DNA of 64,000 nucleotides, taken from CAJCIT01 sp963771305 (lineage in GTDB: Bacteria > Acidobacteriota > Terriglobia > Bryobacterales > Bryobacteraceae). A program made the position numbers and the translations under genes. Positions 46,094-55,770 of this stretch are shown here, one piece after another; the first letter of the stretch is position 1; each line of letters starts with the position of its first letter. The stretch covers positions 434,001 to 498,000 of the forward strand of contig CAVYTS010000026.1 in NCBI GenBank assembly GCA_963771305.1, given 5' to 3'. A model generated the notes under the pieces. That model was not told the DNA's origin. It ran no database searches and saw nothing but the letters and a program-made list of their open reading frames with translations.

Positions 46094-48424
46094 ATGCATC
46101 TCCGACACCTTGCGGCGGTCCTGCCCGTAGTCGCGCTTCTGCCGGCGGTATGGTTGCACGCCAAAGAACCGATTGTCGCCACAGACCTACTGCGCATTCA
46201 GCGCATCACGGACGTGCAAGTCGCTCCCGATGGGTCGTTCGCGATCTACGGCGTTCAGTCGATCCATACCGAACCGCCTAAAGGCGAGGCCGGCGGCGAC
46301 CCGACATACAGCTATCAAATACACCTCTGGATGCTGAACCTGAAGAACCCGTCCGCTCAGCCGGCGCAACTGACATTCGGCGAGAGGAACGATAGTGACT
46401 TCGAAATCAGTCCCGATGGAACTCAGCTTGCCTTCGTGCGCGTCGACCGTTCGCAGACCAAGCCCAAGCCGCAGGTTTGGATTCTGCCCCTAGGCTCTCC
46501 CGGCGAAGCACGCCAGGCTACCCACCTGGAGTTCGGCGCCAGGTTGCCCCGCTGGCGTCCAGATGGCAAGGCGCTGCTTGTCACGAGTTCCGTGCCCTTC
46601 TCGAAACTGCCGGGCAAGCCGCCCTTTTCCCTGGAACGCCCGGAGCGCGATTGGCCAGAACACGACCAGAAAGATGCGGATCAGCAGAAGTCTGACAGCG
46701 CCGCCGCGAAGGCGCCCCCGCTCAGTCCCGATTCGGATCTGCTGGGCATTCGCCGCTGGCTCGATCACAATGCTGAGAAGCAGAATCCGTCGGACATCAC
46801 CAGGCTCGCCTTCCTGGACGAGCTCTCTCTTTCCGAAGAGATGGAGGTTTCAGAACTCTTCCGCATCGACCTCCTGACCACGAGTGAGACCGAACCAAAG
46901 TCGAGCCAACTGACCAAGACCTTCTATCCGCATTCAGAAGCTCGCTACTCGCCCGATGCGTCACACATTCTGTTTTCGTCACGGCCTCCTTCGACTGTGC
47001 ATCCAGATCGTGAGCGGCGCGCCTCCACGATATGGACGGTTGATGCCGACGGCAATAATGAACACCCTCTGATCACCGACCCGAACTACAACTTCTTTAC
47101 GCCGCAGTTCGCGCCCGACGGCACGCACCTTGTTCTGCTCGGTGCTCAGAACGATCAACCCACTTATCGCCAAACCATGCTGGCCCTGTGTGATGCGGAT
47201 GGAGCTCACTTGACTTGGTTAACCAAGGATGGTGACCCTTCCATAGACCAGCCGCGCATCTCCAAGACGGGCGATGTTTACTTTGCCCGGCCATTCCAGG
47301 GCGGAGCCCGGCTCGAACGACTAAACCTAAAATCGCGTGATGACGTGACATTGGTGGATGGTCCGGTAGGCGTAACCGCCCTTGCCGTCGAAGGCAAGCA
47401 AGTGGTCTACGGATTGATCAGCGTTCTGGACCCTAACGAGCTATACGTGCGTGAGGACGGTACTTCCCGGCAGTTGACCCACCTGAATACCGCATGGCTT
47501 GCGGATAAGAAGGTTTCGCTTCCCGAAGAGCACTGGATTACGCGGCCCGATGGAACTCGCGTCCAGTATTGGGTGATGAAGCCGGCTGCCACGGAGCCGG
47601 GTAAGAAGTACCCTTGGGTGCTCGACATGCACGGCGGACCGTCAGCGATGTGGGGGCCCGGTGAGTTCAGCATGTGGCACGAGTTTCAGATCCTCTGTTC
47701 GTTCGGATATGGAGTCGTCTATGCGAACCCGCGCGGATCTTCCGGCTACGGTTACGCGTTCCAACGTGCCAATTACAAGGACTGGGGCGAAGGCCCCATG
47801 GGCGATGTCCTCGGAGCGCTCGACGATGCAGCGGCGAATCAACCACTCATCGATCACGACCGGCTCTTTCTGACCGGCGGATCTTATGCCGGTTACTTGA
47901 CAGCGTGGATCATCGGCCACGACAACCGCTTTCGGGCTGCGGCCGCACAACGTGGCGTCTATGATCTATCTACATTCTTCGGCGAGGCCAACGCCTACAT
48001 GCTCGTGCCCGAAGAGTTCGGCGGTTACCCCTGGGAACCCGAGACGCGCCGGTTACTCGATCAGCAATCACCCATCACCTACGTCTCCAATATCCGGACG
48101 CCTTTCTTGATCATTCACGGCAGCCAGGACAACCGGACCGGCGTCGCGCAGAGTGAGATGATGTTCCGCGCGTTGAAGCAGTTGAACCGGCCAGTGGAGT
48201 ACATCCGCTATCCCGGTGCCGGCCATGAGTTGACGCGCTCTGGTGAGCCGCGCCAGCGTATGGATCATATGCTTCGGATCATCGAGTTCTTTGAACGCTA
48301 TTCGCGGAACAATTGGCCGGCTCCACAGACTTCTTCTACCCATAGCGCGGCGTCACGGCTGCTTGGGCCTCGAGATTGCGCCGATAATAGCTTTCGAAGC
48401 TTTGATGTAGTCGTCCGGCCTTAG
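46094..48424 (+). CDS. Secreted S9 prolyl-oligopeptidase-family peptidase
   Basis: 776 residues: a signal peptide (LRHLAAVLPVVALLPAVWLHA), an N-terminal beta-propeller (WDP/TolB-like blades, SPDGTQLAFVRVDRSQ, WRPDGKALLVTSSVPFSKLP), then an alpha/beta-hydrolase: WVLDMHGGPSAMWGPGEFSM, GGSYAGYLTAWIIGHDNRFR (Ser597), FLIIHGSQDNRTGVAQSEMM (Asp679) and IRYPGAGHELTRSG (His711). This is the acylaminoacyl-peptidase/DPP-like pattern. It cleaves peptides, often after Pro or an acylated residue. The last 24 residues (SSTHSAASRLLGPRDCADNS...) lie opposite ybaK and may be read-through of a lost stop. Confidence 0.93.
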   Translation: MHLRHLAAVLPVVALLPAVWLHAKEPIVATDLLRIQRITDVQVAPDGSFAIYGVQSIHTEPPKGEAGGDPTYSYQIHLWMLNLKNPSAQPAQLTFGERNDSDFEISPDGTQLAFVRVDRSQTKPKPQVWILPLGSPGEARQATHLEFGARLPRWRPDGKALLVTSSVPFSKLPGKPPFSLERPERDWPEHDQKDADQQKSDSAAAKAPPLSPDSDLLGIRRWLDHNAEKQNPSDITRLAFLDELSLSEEMEVSELFRIDLLTTSETEPKSSQLTKTFYPHSEARYSPDASHILFSSRPPSTVHPDRERRASTIWTVDADGNNEHPLITDPNYNFFTPQFAPDGTHLVLLGAQNDQPTYRQTMLALCDADGAHLTWLTKDGDPSIDQPRISKTGDVYFARPFQGGARLERLNLKSRDDVTLVDGPVGVTALAVEGKQVVYGLISVLDPNELYVREDGTSRQLTHLNTAWLADKKVSLPEEHWITRPDGTRVQYWVMKPAATEPGKKYPWVLDMHGGPSAMWGPGEFSMWHEFQILCSFGYGVVYANPRGSSGYGYAFQRANYKDWGEGPMGDVLGALDDAAANQPLIDHDRLFLTGGSYAGYLTAWIIGHDNRFRAAAAQRGVYDLSTFFGEANAYMLVPEEFGGYPWEPETRRLLDQQSPITYVSNIRTPFLIIHGSQDNRTGVAQSEMMFRALKQLNRPVEYIRYPGAGHELTRSGEPRQRMDHMLRIIEFFERYSRNNWPAPQTSSTHSAASRLLGPRDCADNSFRSFDVVVRP

Positions 48425-48832
48425 CAAAATTTGGGTACCTCGAACACCCGCTGAAACTGAAATGACGTCCCAAAGATGGGCGGTTTCGTCGAGATACACA
48501 GGGTAATCTTTCTTAGTGGCCAGCACCGTGACTCCACCGCGAATGTAGCCGGTCAGCGGCTGAACTTCATTCAACGGCGCCATCTCCACTTTGCGGTCGC
48601 CGGTGAGCTTGGTAAGTGCCTTCAAATCCAGCTCTGCGTTGCCTGGAATCACAGATAGACACACGCCACGCCGATCCCCTTTAACGACCAGCGTCTTAAA
48701 AACCTGCTCCGCAGGCAAGTTAAGCTTAGCTGCAACACTTTCGGCTGAGAGGTCGTCCGCGTCTACCGTATAGTCGAGGGTCGCGTAAGCAATGCCCAGT
48801 CGATCCAATAGACGCATGGCATTTGTCTTCAT
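48353..48832 (-). CDS. ybaK: Cys-tRNA(Pro)/Cys-tRNA(Cys) deacylase (YbaK/EbsC)
   Basis: 159 residues. Hydrolyses mischarged Cys-tRNA(Pro). MKTNAMRLLDRLGIAYATLD is the family opening. KTLVVKGDRRGVCLSVIPGN carries the active-site Lys region, and ELDLKALTKLTGDRKVEMAP plus GYIRGGVTVLATKKDYPVYL carry the Gly-rich pocket. VSAGVRGTQILLRPDDYIKA completes the fold. The stop overlaps the S9 peptidase tail by 72 bp in a tail-to-tail arrangement. Its ATG 48832 has no strong ribosome site. Confidence 0.9.
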   Translation of the reverse strand: MKTNAMRLLDRLGIAYATLDYTVDADDLSAESVAAKLNLPAEQVFKTLVVKGDRRGVCLSVIPGNAELDLKALTKLTGDRKVEMAPLNEVQPLTGYIRGGVTVLATKKDYPVYLDETAHLWDVISVSAGVRGTQILLRPDDYIKASKAIIGAISRPKQP

Positions 48833-48860
48833 GGGCTGGAGGGGGCGTGTCAGAAGCTGC

Positions 48861-50129
48861 TTAGGCTTTTTCCTCTGTGAGCAGGTTGGGAGAACCTATT
48901 TTTGCTGCTTCTTTCTGGCAGGCCTGCCAAAGGCCGGCCGTTGCACCGGTCAACGTAGGCAAGATGCCCGACCATGCCACGTGGTGGAATGTCGAGCCAA
49001 CGGCATAACCCAGGCTTGAGGTCAGCAGACACAGCGCAGCCAGAGGAAAGAACGCCAGTCGCTCGTCCGTCAGGGTTCGCCGGAAGATCCGGTAGTTCAT
49101 CCGAATGCCGGTGAAGACAATCAGGAAATAGACAAATAACGCCGGAATACCGCATTCGGCGCCAACTTGAGTGTATGTGTTGTGGGTACCCAGCGCCGGA
49201 CTTCGAGTACGGTTTTCCAAGTCGTTCGCGTAGACAGCGTCGGGAAACTCGCCCACTCCGACTCCCAGCAACGGGTGCGACCCCATCATGTGGACGCTCT
49301 TCCAGAATAATTCCGTGCGCTCTATCTGCGACTGGACGGCGGCTTCGTCCGACTCTGTCCTCACACCAGCGGTTATCGGATCGGCAAAAATATAAGTCAA
49401 TCGATGAAGGGTATCTTGCGGAATCGCGACAGCAAGAACGGGGAGAAAAAGAACATGACAAGGAGGTGGGAACGATAGTGCGCTGAGAAAAGCACACTAA
49501 AGGCGATGACGGCTCCCATCGCAACAAAGCCGCCTCGAGAACCCGTCTTGAGTAGAAAGTAAACGTCACCGAGAAACGCGATCGTACCGAGCAACCACTT
49601 GCTTGCATTCTTTTGAACCAGCAGGTACAGGAAAAAGCCCACTGTCGTTGTTAGTCCCAGAGCGAGGTCGTTCGAATTGGAGTAGAAGTAACTCTGGACG
49701 ATACTGAAATGGTCACCTTCAGCACCCACGCCCCCCCACAGTGCGCAATTTATCAGCAACAGAAGTCCCGCGACGGTCTGCATCAAGAAGAAGAACTTGA
49801 CTGAGGACACATCCACCACGAAGGCGGTAATCGCAAAAAAACAGGAGAATGCCGCGAGGGACATAAGCCTCTAATTGATCGAGGCTTGCCGAAGGCCAAG
49901 TGCTGAAAGGAACAGTGAATGCCAGAAGGATGGAGAACAGAACCCAGTATCTGCCAATCGGCAACTTCAATCCTCGGCCAGCCGAGCCGCTCACCAGAAA
50001 CGCAACCGCCAGTGGACTCGCCGAAATCGCGGAAATGTATATTCTCGCGCCAATGTGGCCGAGCATGTCATTAATCACCGGCGAGACAACGAAAAAGCCC
50101 AGACTGATCAGGCCCACGCTATCCAGCAT
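48861..50129 (-). CDS. O-antigen-ligase-like polytopic protein (Wzy/WaaL family), two frameshifts
   Basis: Three consecutive frames make one membrane protein. From ATG 50129 (LDSVGLISLGFFVVSPVIND; PIGRYWVLFSILLAFTVPFS) an extra T near 49869 switches the frame and SLAAFSCFFAITAFVVDVSS follows. NDLALGLTTTVGFFLYLLVQ and the O-antigen ligase segment YFLLKTGSRGGFVAMGAVIA continue to RKIPFID. One missing T in GATTG near 49396 joins LTYIFADP. The periplasmic loop WKSVHMMGSHPLLGVGVGEF-PD..., with GTHNTYTQVGAECGIPALFV, is the WaaL/Wzy_C signature, with its conserved H-N. About 420 residues and ten or more helices. An N-terminal extension to 50247 in yet another frame (PPYRPPQGSVAAAGVPISKA) is possible. 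Role: ligation or polymerisation of envelope glycan. Confidence 0.72.
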
Positions 50130-50343
50130 TGATCGGGGCTGCTGGGGAAGACTCGGCCGCCGGTGGTTCCTCCGCCACCGCTGCCTTACTAATAGGTACG
50201 CCAGCGGCAGCAACCGACCCCTGGGGAGGCCGATACGGAGGGGTCATGGGCTCCGATCGGACTGTTTTCAAGGCTTTGGGATTAAGGAAACGGCCCATTT
50301 CGGATCCTTTTCAGGCTACACCATATTGCTTTTGGACCGGCAG

Positions 50344-51633
50344 CTAAGCCCTCGTCTTGCCCGGCGAAAGGGCGGTCTGCCGTACCATCCCGGGTCTACG
50401 GCGAAGAGCTTCATCACCAGCCCGGCATACAAGGGCAGCAGCGGCGAAAACCGTCATCCACAAGATCGGGTAGCGGTAGCGAAGATCGATTTGGGCGATG
50501 GAATAGATCGCCGGGTAAAGCAGCATACCACTAAGCAGCAGGTGCCCGGCCCAACGATGCGTCTGGTAAATCAGATAAAGCCCGGGCACCGAGAGCAGTG
50601 TTAAAACCCAGATGGCAACCATATTGAGCTTTCCCAGCGTCCCCTCTTCAGGCTCGATTGGGGGGAACCAAAAATATCTAATCCTCAACAGCGTGAGAGC
50701 AACAAAGTGCTTAGGATTTTGCCGGATCCACTGCATTCCATCCCGCAGATAATCCGCGTTGAACTGGTACTCTCCCTCCCGAACTACTCGTTGCGCGAGT
50801 TCTAAATTGTCGTAGGGGTTCAAGCTCGTCAGGCAACCGGATCGGATGTCCGTCTTCACCCAACCCGCGGTGCAATCGTTGTTTGAGTCGTGGAGCGTTT
50901 GGCCCAGAATATCGCGTATCAAGAAGAAATGATGGAATGTTTGATAATTGCGAATGGTCCAGGGTGTAATAATTAGTAACGGCAACACGAAGAGTATCGC
51001 TGCCCCCCGCCAACTGGCTTCGTATCCCAGTTTATAAACCAGCAGAGCTAACCACCCCAACCACGGAAGTAGCAACACCGGGCTGAAGAGCAGGCCCACT
51101 CCCCACACTGTTGCGGTAAGCAGCCATATGCCCTTGTGGCCCCTCATTGTCACTAGCAAGCCGGTTAGTCCCGCCAGGATCGCCAGGAGCAGGGCGACAA
51201 ACAGCGCTTCCCACTTAAAGCAGGTTCCTGGGATCGGCATGAGGGCCCCCACCACAGCAGCCGCGAAACCAATTCGGCTCGGCAGTCCCCACACTCGGGC
51301 AAACCACGGCATGAGAGCCCATTGCAAACTATAGGCTGCGATGGTAAGTAGATGGATCGCCCACCACGCGGCAGGGCCAAATCCGAAGACCCGAATCACT
51401 CCACTTAATAAGTAGGGATAGCCGGGGGCGATAACGGCCGTGGGGCCGGTCGGCAGAACCACGTAGGGATCGGCGAACCGACCGGATTCGGCCAGCGAGG
51501 ACGCAACTTGGCCGTCCTCTCCCGTGACATCGAGTACGCTGGACTCCCGCCCCCAATGCCCGCCGAGGACGTGTGTCACTGTCGACAAGGTAAAGAGAAC
51601 CAGAAACAGTGTCAGCGTCCTCAAGACAAACAT
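50344..51633 (-). CDS. Polytopic glycosyltransferase, GT39/PMT-like (ArnT-type fold)
   Basis: About 429 residues with ten or more helices. ATG 51633 opens FVLRTLTLFLVLFTLSTVTHV, the first helix. The long first loop (GGHWGRESSVLDVTGEDGQV) carries acidic residues where PMT/ArnT enzymes bind a lipid-linked sugar. Later segments: YPYLLSGVIRVFGFGPAAWW, PWTIRNYQTFHHFFLIRDIL and QIDLRYRYPILWMTVFAAAA. The C-terminus is basic. It would move a sugar from a polyprenyl-phosphate donor in the outer leaflet. Donor and acceptor are unknown. It lies 215 bp upstream of, and on the same strand as, the O-antigen-ligase-like gene. Confidence 0.7.
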   Translation of the reverse strand: MFVLRTLTLFLVLFTLSTVTHVLGGHWGRESSVLDVTGEDGQVASSLAESGRFADPYVVLPTGPTAVIAPGYPYLLSGVIRVFGFGPAAWWAIHLLTIAAYSLQWALMPWFARVWGLPSRIGFAAAVVGALMPIPGTCFKWEALFVALLLAILAGLTGLLVTMRGHKGIWLLTATVWGVGLLFSPVLLLPWLGWLALLVYKLGYEASWRGAAILFVLPLLIITPWTIRNYQTFHHFFLIRDILGQTLHDSNNDCTAGWVKTDIRSGCLTSLNPYDNLELAQRVVREGEYQFNADYLRDGMQWIRQNPKHFVALTLLRIRYFWFPPIEPEEGTLGKLNMVAIWVLTLLSVPGLYLIYQTHRWAGHLLLSGMLLYPAIYSIAQIDLRYRYPILWMTVFAAAALVCRAGDEALRRRPGMVRQTALSPGKTRA

Positions 51634-51899
51634 CTCCTCGATGCGGGCGTGCTCAGCGATCGCCGGTGCCGGCGGCCGGAAGAGCCGTGGCAAAAGAGCG
51701 ATACCCAATGTTACCGTAGGCAACGGCGTTGAGCGAGCGCGTGGCGAGATCGAAGAACGCCCGCATAATCTGGGCCCGCGATGATATTCTAAAAGCCGAA
51801 ATCCATAGTCATCATGCCTGTCGACTGCCCAGACATTATCGACCAAACACCGCGCTCTTCGGCCATCACACTGCGGCAACGGACCTAGCGACGCCCGCG

Positions 51900-53849
51900 A
51901 TGAATCGCCCGGGCGGCCCTAGAATCGAGCGCGGACCCAGCGCAACGGCAACCGTCGAGCTTCCAGGCGCGCTTTCATCTCGCTCGCTATTTATCCTCTT
52001 CGTTCTTTCATTGGCGCTGGCCATCTTTAAATGGTGCACGTTGCTCACGGTCATGGACATGGATCCATCGTTTTGGATCAAGGAGTTCTTTCGCTACGCG
52101 ACTGGCGAAGTGCCGTACCGGGATTTCTATTGGCCGTATGGACCACTCCCAGCGATGTTGTTCGCCTACTCACTACGCTTGTTTGGAATGCGAATCGAGG
52201 TTCTACAGGTTGTAATCGACCTTCTTTCGCTGATCAATGTCTTTGCCTTTTATCGGCTTGCCGTGAGACTGCTTCCGGAGACACTGGCCTTTTGGGCGAG
52301 CGTAACGTTTATAGCGATTGGCGCCACTGTCACGACCTATTTCAGCCTCTTCGGCTTAGTTGCTTACACACCGGCGATCCACGTGGCCGCCATTGGCTTG
52401 ATGCTGCTGCTGACCGAAGTCGTCATATATCTCGATACCGGTAGCTGCCGGCTCTGGCTGTCGGCGCTCAGCTCTTTCCTGGCTTGTGCTGCCAAACAGG
52501 AGACCCTGGCGGCCAGCGTGATTGTTGTCGGCTCACTGTGCTTGTTCGATCGCTGGCTCTGGTTCCAGGGCAAAACAATTTCAGCGTGGCTTACGCACTA
52601 CGTGAAGCTCGGTCTCGCATGTTTCGTGCCGGCCGCACTGCTTTACATCCAATGGGGGCAGATCGCTGGTTGGACCAAGTTTTTAGCTTGTCTGAGCGGA
52701 TTTGGATTGGCGAAGACCGCGTGTCCATGGTGGCCCACCGGCTTCGGTTTGCTGGGAGCGGCCAGCTCACTCGCGAAGGCGGCTTTCATACTCCTGATAG
52801 GCGCGCTCTTCTGCTATCGAAAGAATTGGCCCTCCCGTCTCCCGCGTCGCTCGATGGTTGTTTTGTTGGCGGCGATCTCCATGGCGGTCTTTCTGTATGC
52901 CGAGTGGGGCCTGTTTGCCGATCTCATCGCCGGATCCGGTTCAATGGGAAAACGTATCGCACGTTTCGGCCAAGAGCTGCTCAGCACTCGCTCGGTGTTG
53001 CGGCCGGTACTTTGGGCCGGTATGGCCCTCAGCGTCGTGCTGGCGTGGAAGACTCTAAAGCTGCTTAGAACTTCTCGAAAAACGTCGCTCGACCCGGAAA
53101 TAATCAAGTGGCTTCTGCTGCTGACGTGCGCCGCCTTCCTTTGCCTTCGCAGTCTTTTCGGAACCATTCTGGTCAGCACGGCTCTGGAAGTTCCGGCCAT
53201 TGCATACCCGTTCTTGATCCTGCTGGGCCCCTGGCTTTGGTACAACGGTCTGCGGTGGTGTCAGCCAGAAGCATCCGCGTTTGAATTGCGGCGGATGCGG
53301 ACGCTGGTGATTGCAGCGCTTGTCTGCTACTCGATGGTGCGTCTCGCCGGCGGGTATCCGGCCCTCCTCGACCCGAAGCTATATAGATCCATCGAGACGC
53401 GTGCTGGGACAGTCCGTCTGGCGGAGGCCGTAACCGAGAAACCGCTCATCGAGTATGTTCTGGCTCACACGGAACCTGGAGAGTACCTCTTGAGCATGCC
53501 CTTCGCGGGTGCCATGAATTTCTTCACAGACACTCGCGAACCCACCTACAGTTCCCTATTCTTCCAGCTTCGCCCATCACAACTCATCCAACAAGAGGAC
53601 CTGACCCGTATCCAGCAACATCCTCCTCGTCTCGTGCTGGCGCGCGAAGGCCCTCACTTTTCGACGCTGTATGGCATTGCCGGTGATGTGGGCTGCGTTG
53701 CTCCCAATCTGGTTTGGCTTCCGAAAAAGCCTTCTTCAGACCCGGATTACGTCTTTCCGTTCGTCGACTATTTGACGCGCAATTACCATGCGTCACAGCA
53801 GTTTGGGCCGTGGATCATCTATGAGCGCAGCGAAGTTCTAGCGCCATAG
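51900..53849 (+). CDS. Large polytopic membrane protein, glycosyltransferase-like
   Basis: About 649 residues from ATG 51900 with ten to twelve helices: SLFILFVLSLALAIFKWCTL, then a periplasmic loop MDMDPSFWIKEFFRYATGEV-PYRDFYWPYGPLPAML. The Asp pair and the PYRDFYWPYGP motif are typical of GT-C membrane transferases. LASLLNV-like helices and a C-terminal periplasmic domain (TEKPLIEYVLAHTEPGEYLL; FAGAMNFFTDTREPTYSSLF) follow. The frame is open to 51729, but the upstream part is opposite the GT39 promoter. It is divergent from GT39 and upstream of GT2-GtrA. It likely transfers a sugar from polyprenyl phosphate to glycan or protein. Confidence 0.65.
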   Translation: MNRPGGPRIERGPSATATVELPGALSSRSLFILFVLSLALAIFKWCTLLTVMDMDPSFWIKEFFRYATGEVPYRDFYWPYGPLPAMLFAYSLRLFGMRIEVLQVVIDLLSLINVFAFYRLAVRLLPETLAFWASVTFIAIGATVTTYFSLFGLVAYTPAIHVAAIGLMLLLTEVVIYLDTGSCRLWLSALSSFLACAAKQETLAASVIVVGSLCLFDRWLWFQGKTISAWLTHYVKLGLACFVPAALLYIQWGQIAGWTKFLACLSGFGLAKTACPWWPTGFGLLGAASSLAKAAFILLIGALFCYRKNWPSRLPRRSMVVLLAAISMAVFLYAEWGLFADLIAGSGSMGKRIARFGQELLSTRSVLRPVLWAGMALSVVLAWKTLKLLRTSRKTSLDPEIIKWLLLLTCAAFLCLRSLFGTILVSTALEVPAIAYPFLILLGPWLWYNGLRWCQPEASAFELRRMRTLVIAALVCYSMVRLAGGYPALLDPKLYRSIETRAGTVRLAEAVTEKPLIEYVLAHTEPGEYLLSMPFAGAMNFFTDTREPTYSSLFFQLRPSQLIQQEDLTRIQQHPPRLVLAREGPHFSTLYGIAGDVGCVAPNLVWLPKKPSSDPDYVFPFVDYLTRNYHASQQFGPWIIYERSEVLAP

Positions 53850-53950
53850 CCATCCGTGGTAAGATCATAACCGATCTAACGAATTCCGCTGCAAAACAGC
53901 CACTTGCGACCTGGAGGCAGGTTCCTTTTGTACACCAGGGAATCCGCTCT

Positions 53951-55168
53951 ATGGATCACTTGCCCGCCGAAACAGAACAGGGTCTTGAACAGCCTAAGAT
54001 TGCCAGCCCCCCGATGGTGAGCCCCGAGTTGGGAATCGTGCTGCCTTCCTATAACGAGCGCGACAACATCCTGCCCGTTCTGAGCGGATTGCGCAAAGCG
54101 CTCGCCAATGTCCGCTACGAGGTGATTCTGGTCGACGACGACTCAGAAGACGGCACCGCCGATCACGCTCGCGCGTTAGCCGCAGACTTCCCTGAACTCC
54201 GGGTTATCCAGAGGATCAATCGCAGCGGGCTTGCCTCGGCCTGCCTTGAAGGAATGATGGCTTCACACGCACCGTTTCTGGCTGTCATGGATTGTGACCT
54301 GCAACATGACGAGCGGGTACTTCCGGACATGCTCGCCACACTCAAGCGCGACAATCTCGATATTGTCATCGGCACAAGGCATGCGGATGGCGGCGGTGTG
54401 GGGGAGTTTGCTGCCCACCGCCAATTCATCAGCGATACAGGACGAAAGCTCAGTCAACTCATTTTCAGAGAGAGGGTCTCAGATCCCATGAGCGGCTTCT
54501 TCGTCCTCGACCGCTGCTTCCTCGACGAGGTGGTACGGAACGTAAGTGGGGTGGGCTATAAGATCCTGCTCGATATTCTTGCCTCGGCTCAACGGCCCGT
54601 CCACTTCAAAGAGGTCGGCTACACCTTCCGTTCGCGCATACACGGCGAGAGCAAGCTCGATTTGCTGGTCGCACTCGAATATCTCGAACTCCTCCTCGAC
54701 AAGCTTCTTCGAGATCTCCTGCCCGCTCGCTTCGTCATCTTCTGCCTGATCGGCTCCATCGGGCTGGTTGTCAATTTATTCCTGTTCTCGGTACTCTCGC
54801 GGATTATCCACTGGGAGTCGCAGGTCGCCTATATCACCGCCAGCCTGATTACCGTGCTGGTGAACTACACGCTGAATAACCAATTCACATTCCGCCGCTT
54901 TCGATTGAAGGGCCGCCAGTTCTGGATTGGCCTGGTCGGATTCTACGCCGCTTGCACGTTAGGGCTATTTGCGGGTTTTGAGATCTCTTTCGCCCTTCGG
55001 ACTTCTGGGATGAACGAACTGCTAGCGGTACTGGCCGGCGTGACGATCGGTTCTGTCTGGAACTACACAATGGCTTCGATCCTGGTTTGGCGCGTCTCAC
55101 GCCGCCGCGCCCGGCGGTTCCGGCCGACGGTCCCGCTGACCCGGCCGTCCGGCGGCGCGATCTCGTAA
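53951..55168 (+). CDS. Polyprenyl-phosphate glycosyltransferase (GT2) fused to GtrA-like membrane domain
   Basis: 405 residues. The GT2 domain (residues about 28-250) is dolichol-phosphate-mannose-synthase-like: LGIVLPSYNERDNILPVLSG, YEVILVDDDSEDGTADHARA (DDxS), FLAVMDCDLQHDERVLPDML (DxD-type) and VSDPMSGFFVLDRCFLDEVV. It charges polyprenyl phosphate with a sugar from a nucleotide donor. The C-terminal GtrA domain (residues about 255-395) has four helices (FVIFCLIGSIGLVVNLFLFS; ITVLVNYTLNNQFTFRRFRL) and flips or anchors the lipid-linked sugar. It fits as the supplier of donors to the two GT-C proteins next door. ATG 53951 is the first ATG in frame. Confidence 0.9.
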   Translation: MDHLPAETEQGLEQPKIASPPMVSPELGIVLPSYNERDNILPVLSGLRKALANVRYEVILVDDDSEDGTADHARALAADFPELRVIQRINRSGLASACLEGMMASHAPFLAVMDCDLQHDERVLPDMLATLKRDNLDIVIGTRHADGGGVGEFAAHRQFISDTGRKLSQLIFRERVSDPMSGFFVLDRCFLDEVVRNVSGVGYKILLDILASAQRPVHFKEVGYTFRSRIHGESKLDLLVALEYLELLLDKLLRDLLPARFVIFCLIGSIGLVVNLFLFSVLSRIIHWESQVAYITASLITVLVNYTLNNQFTFRRFRLKGRQFWIGLVGFYAACTLGLFAGFEISFALRTSGMNELLAVLAGVTIGSVWNYTMASILVWRVSRRRARRFRPTVPLTRPSGGAIS

Positions 55169-55229
55169 CAGACTAGGATTGTTCGGTCGTCGTTTCGGTG
55201 CACCGAACGTCGCTATCATCGAGAGAGTT

Positions 55230-55628
55230 ATGTCTAACGCTCCGATTCTCTACACCCCGAGGAACGTCCTTGGTGGCTCTCTTGAAAGCTGCTGTGACGA
55301 TCCGGTTACCGGTTTCTTCCGGAATGGCCGTTGCGACGTCGGCCCCGAGGATCGGGGGCTGCATGCCGTTTGCATTCTTGCGAGTGAGGAGTTCCTGGCG
55401 TTTTCAAAGCAGGCCGGCAACGATCTCAGCACACCCCATCCCGAGTGGGGCTTTCCAGGGCTGCAGCCGGGCGACCGGTGGTGCCTGTGCGCCGCTCGCT
55501 GGCTGGAAGCTTACCAGCGCGGTATGGCGCCTCCCGTGCTGTTAGCGAGTACTCACGAGCTCGCGCTGCAAGTAATTCCACTGGAAATACTGATGCAATT
55601 CGCCCTTGACGGGAAGCCCGTGATGTAG
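55230..55628 (+). CDS. DUF2237 family protein
   Basis: 132 residues from ATG 55230, close behind GAGAGAG. NVLGGSLESCCDDPVTGFFR-NGRC is the family signature, with clustered Cys. The middle reads DVGPEDRGLHAVCILASEEF, PHPEWGFPGLQPGDRWCLCA and RWLEAYQRGMAPPVLLASTH, followed by ALQVIPLEILMQFALD. DUF2237 proteins are small, cytoplasmic and function-unknown. The conserved Cys/Asp pattern suggests ligand or metal binding. Upstream is GT2-GtrA (62 bp gap). I see no operon evidence. Confidence 0.85.
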   Translation: MSNAPILYTPRNVLGGSLESCCDDPVTGFFRNGRCDVGPEDRGLHAVCILASEEFLAFSKQAGNDLSTPHPEWGFPGLQPGDRWCLCAARWLEAYQRGMAPPVLLASTHELALQVIPLEILMQFALDGKPVM

Positions 55629-55770
55629 CCTGATGGCGGCGGCATGCGGCCCCAGGGACTTCGCATGCCAAAGCGATCTCCAAATAGCTCAATAAGATAG
55701 GCTGGAAATTCGCATTTGGGAGATTCGCATTTACTTTTTGAGCGTTTGGGTGTATCATTCTTTCATCCAT

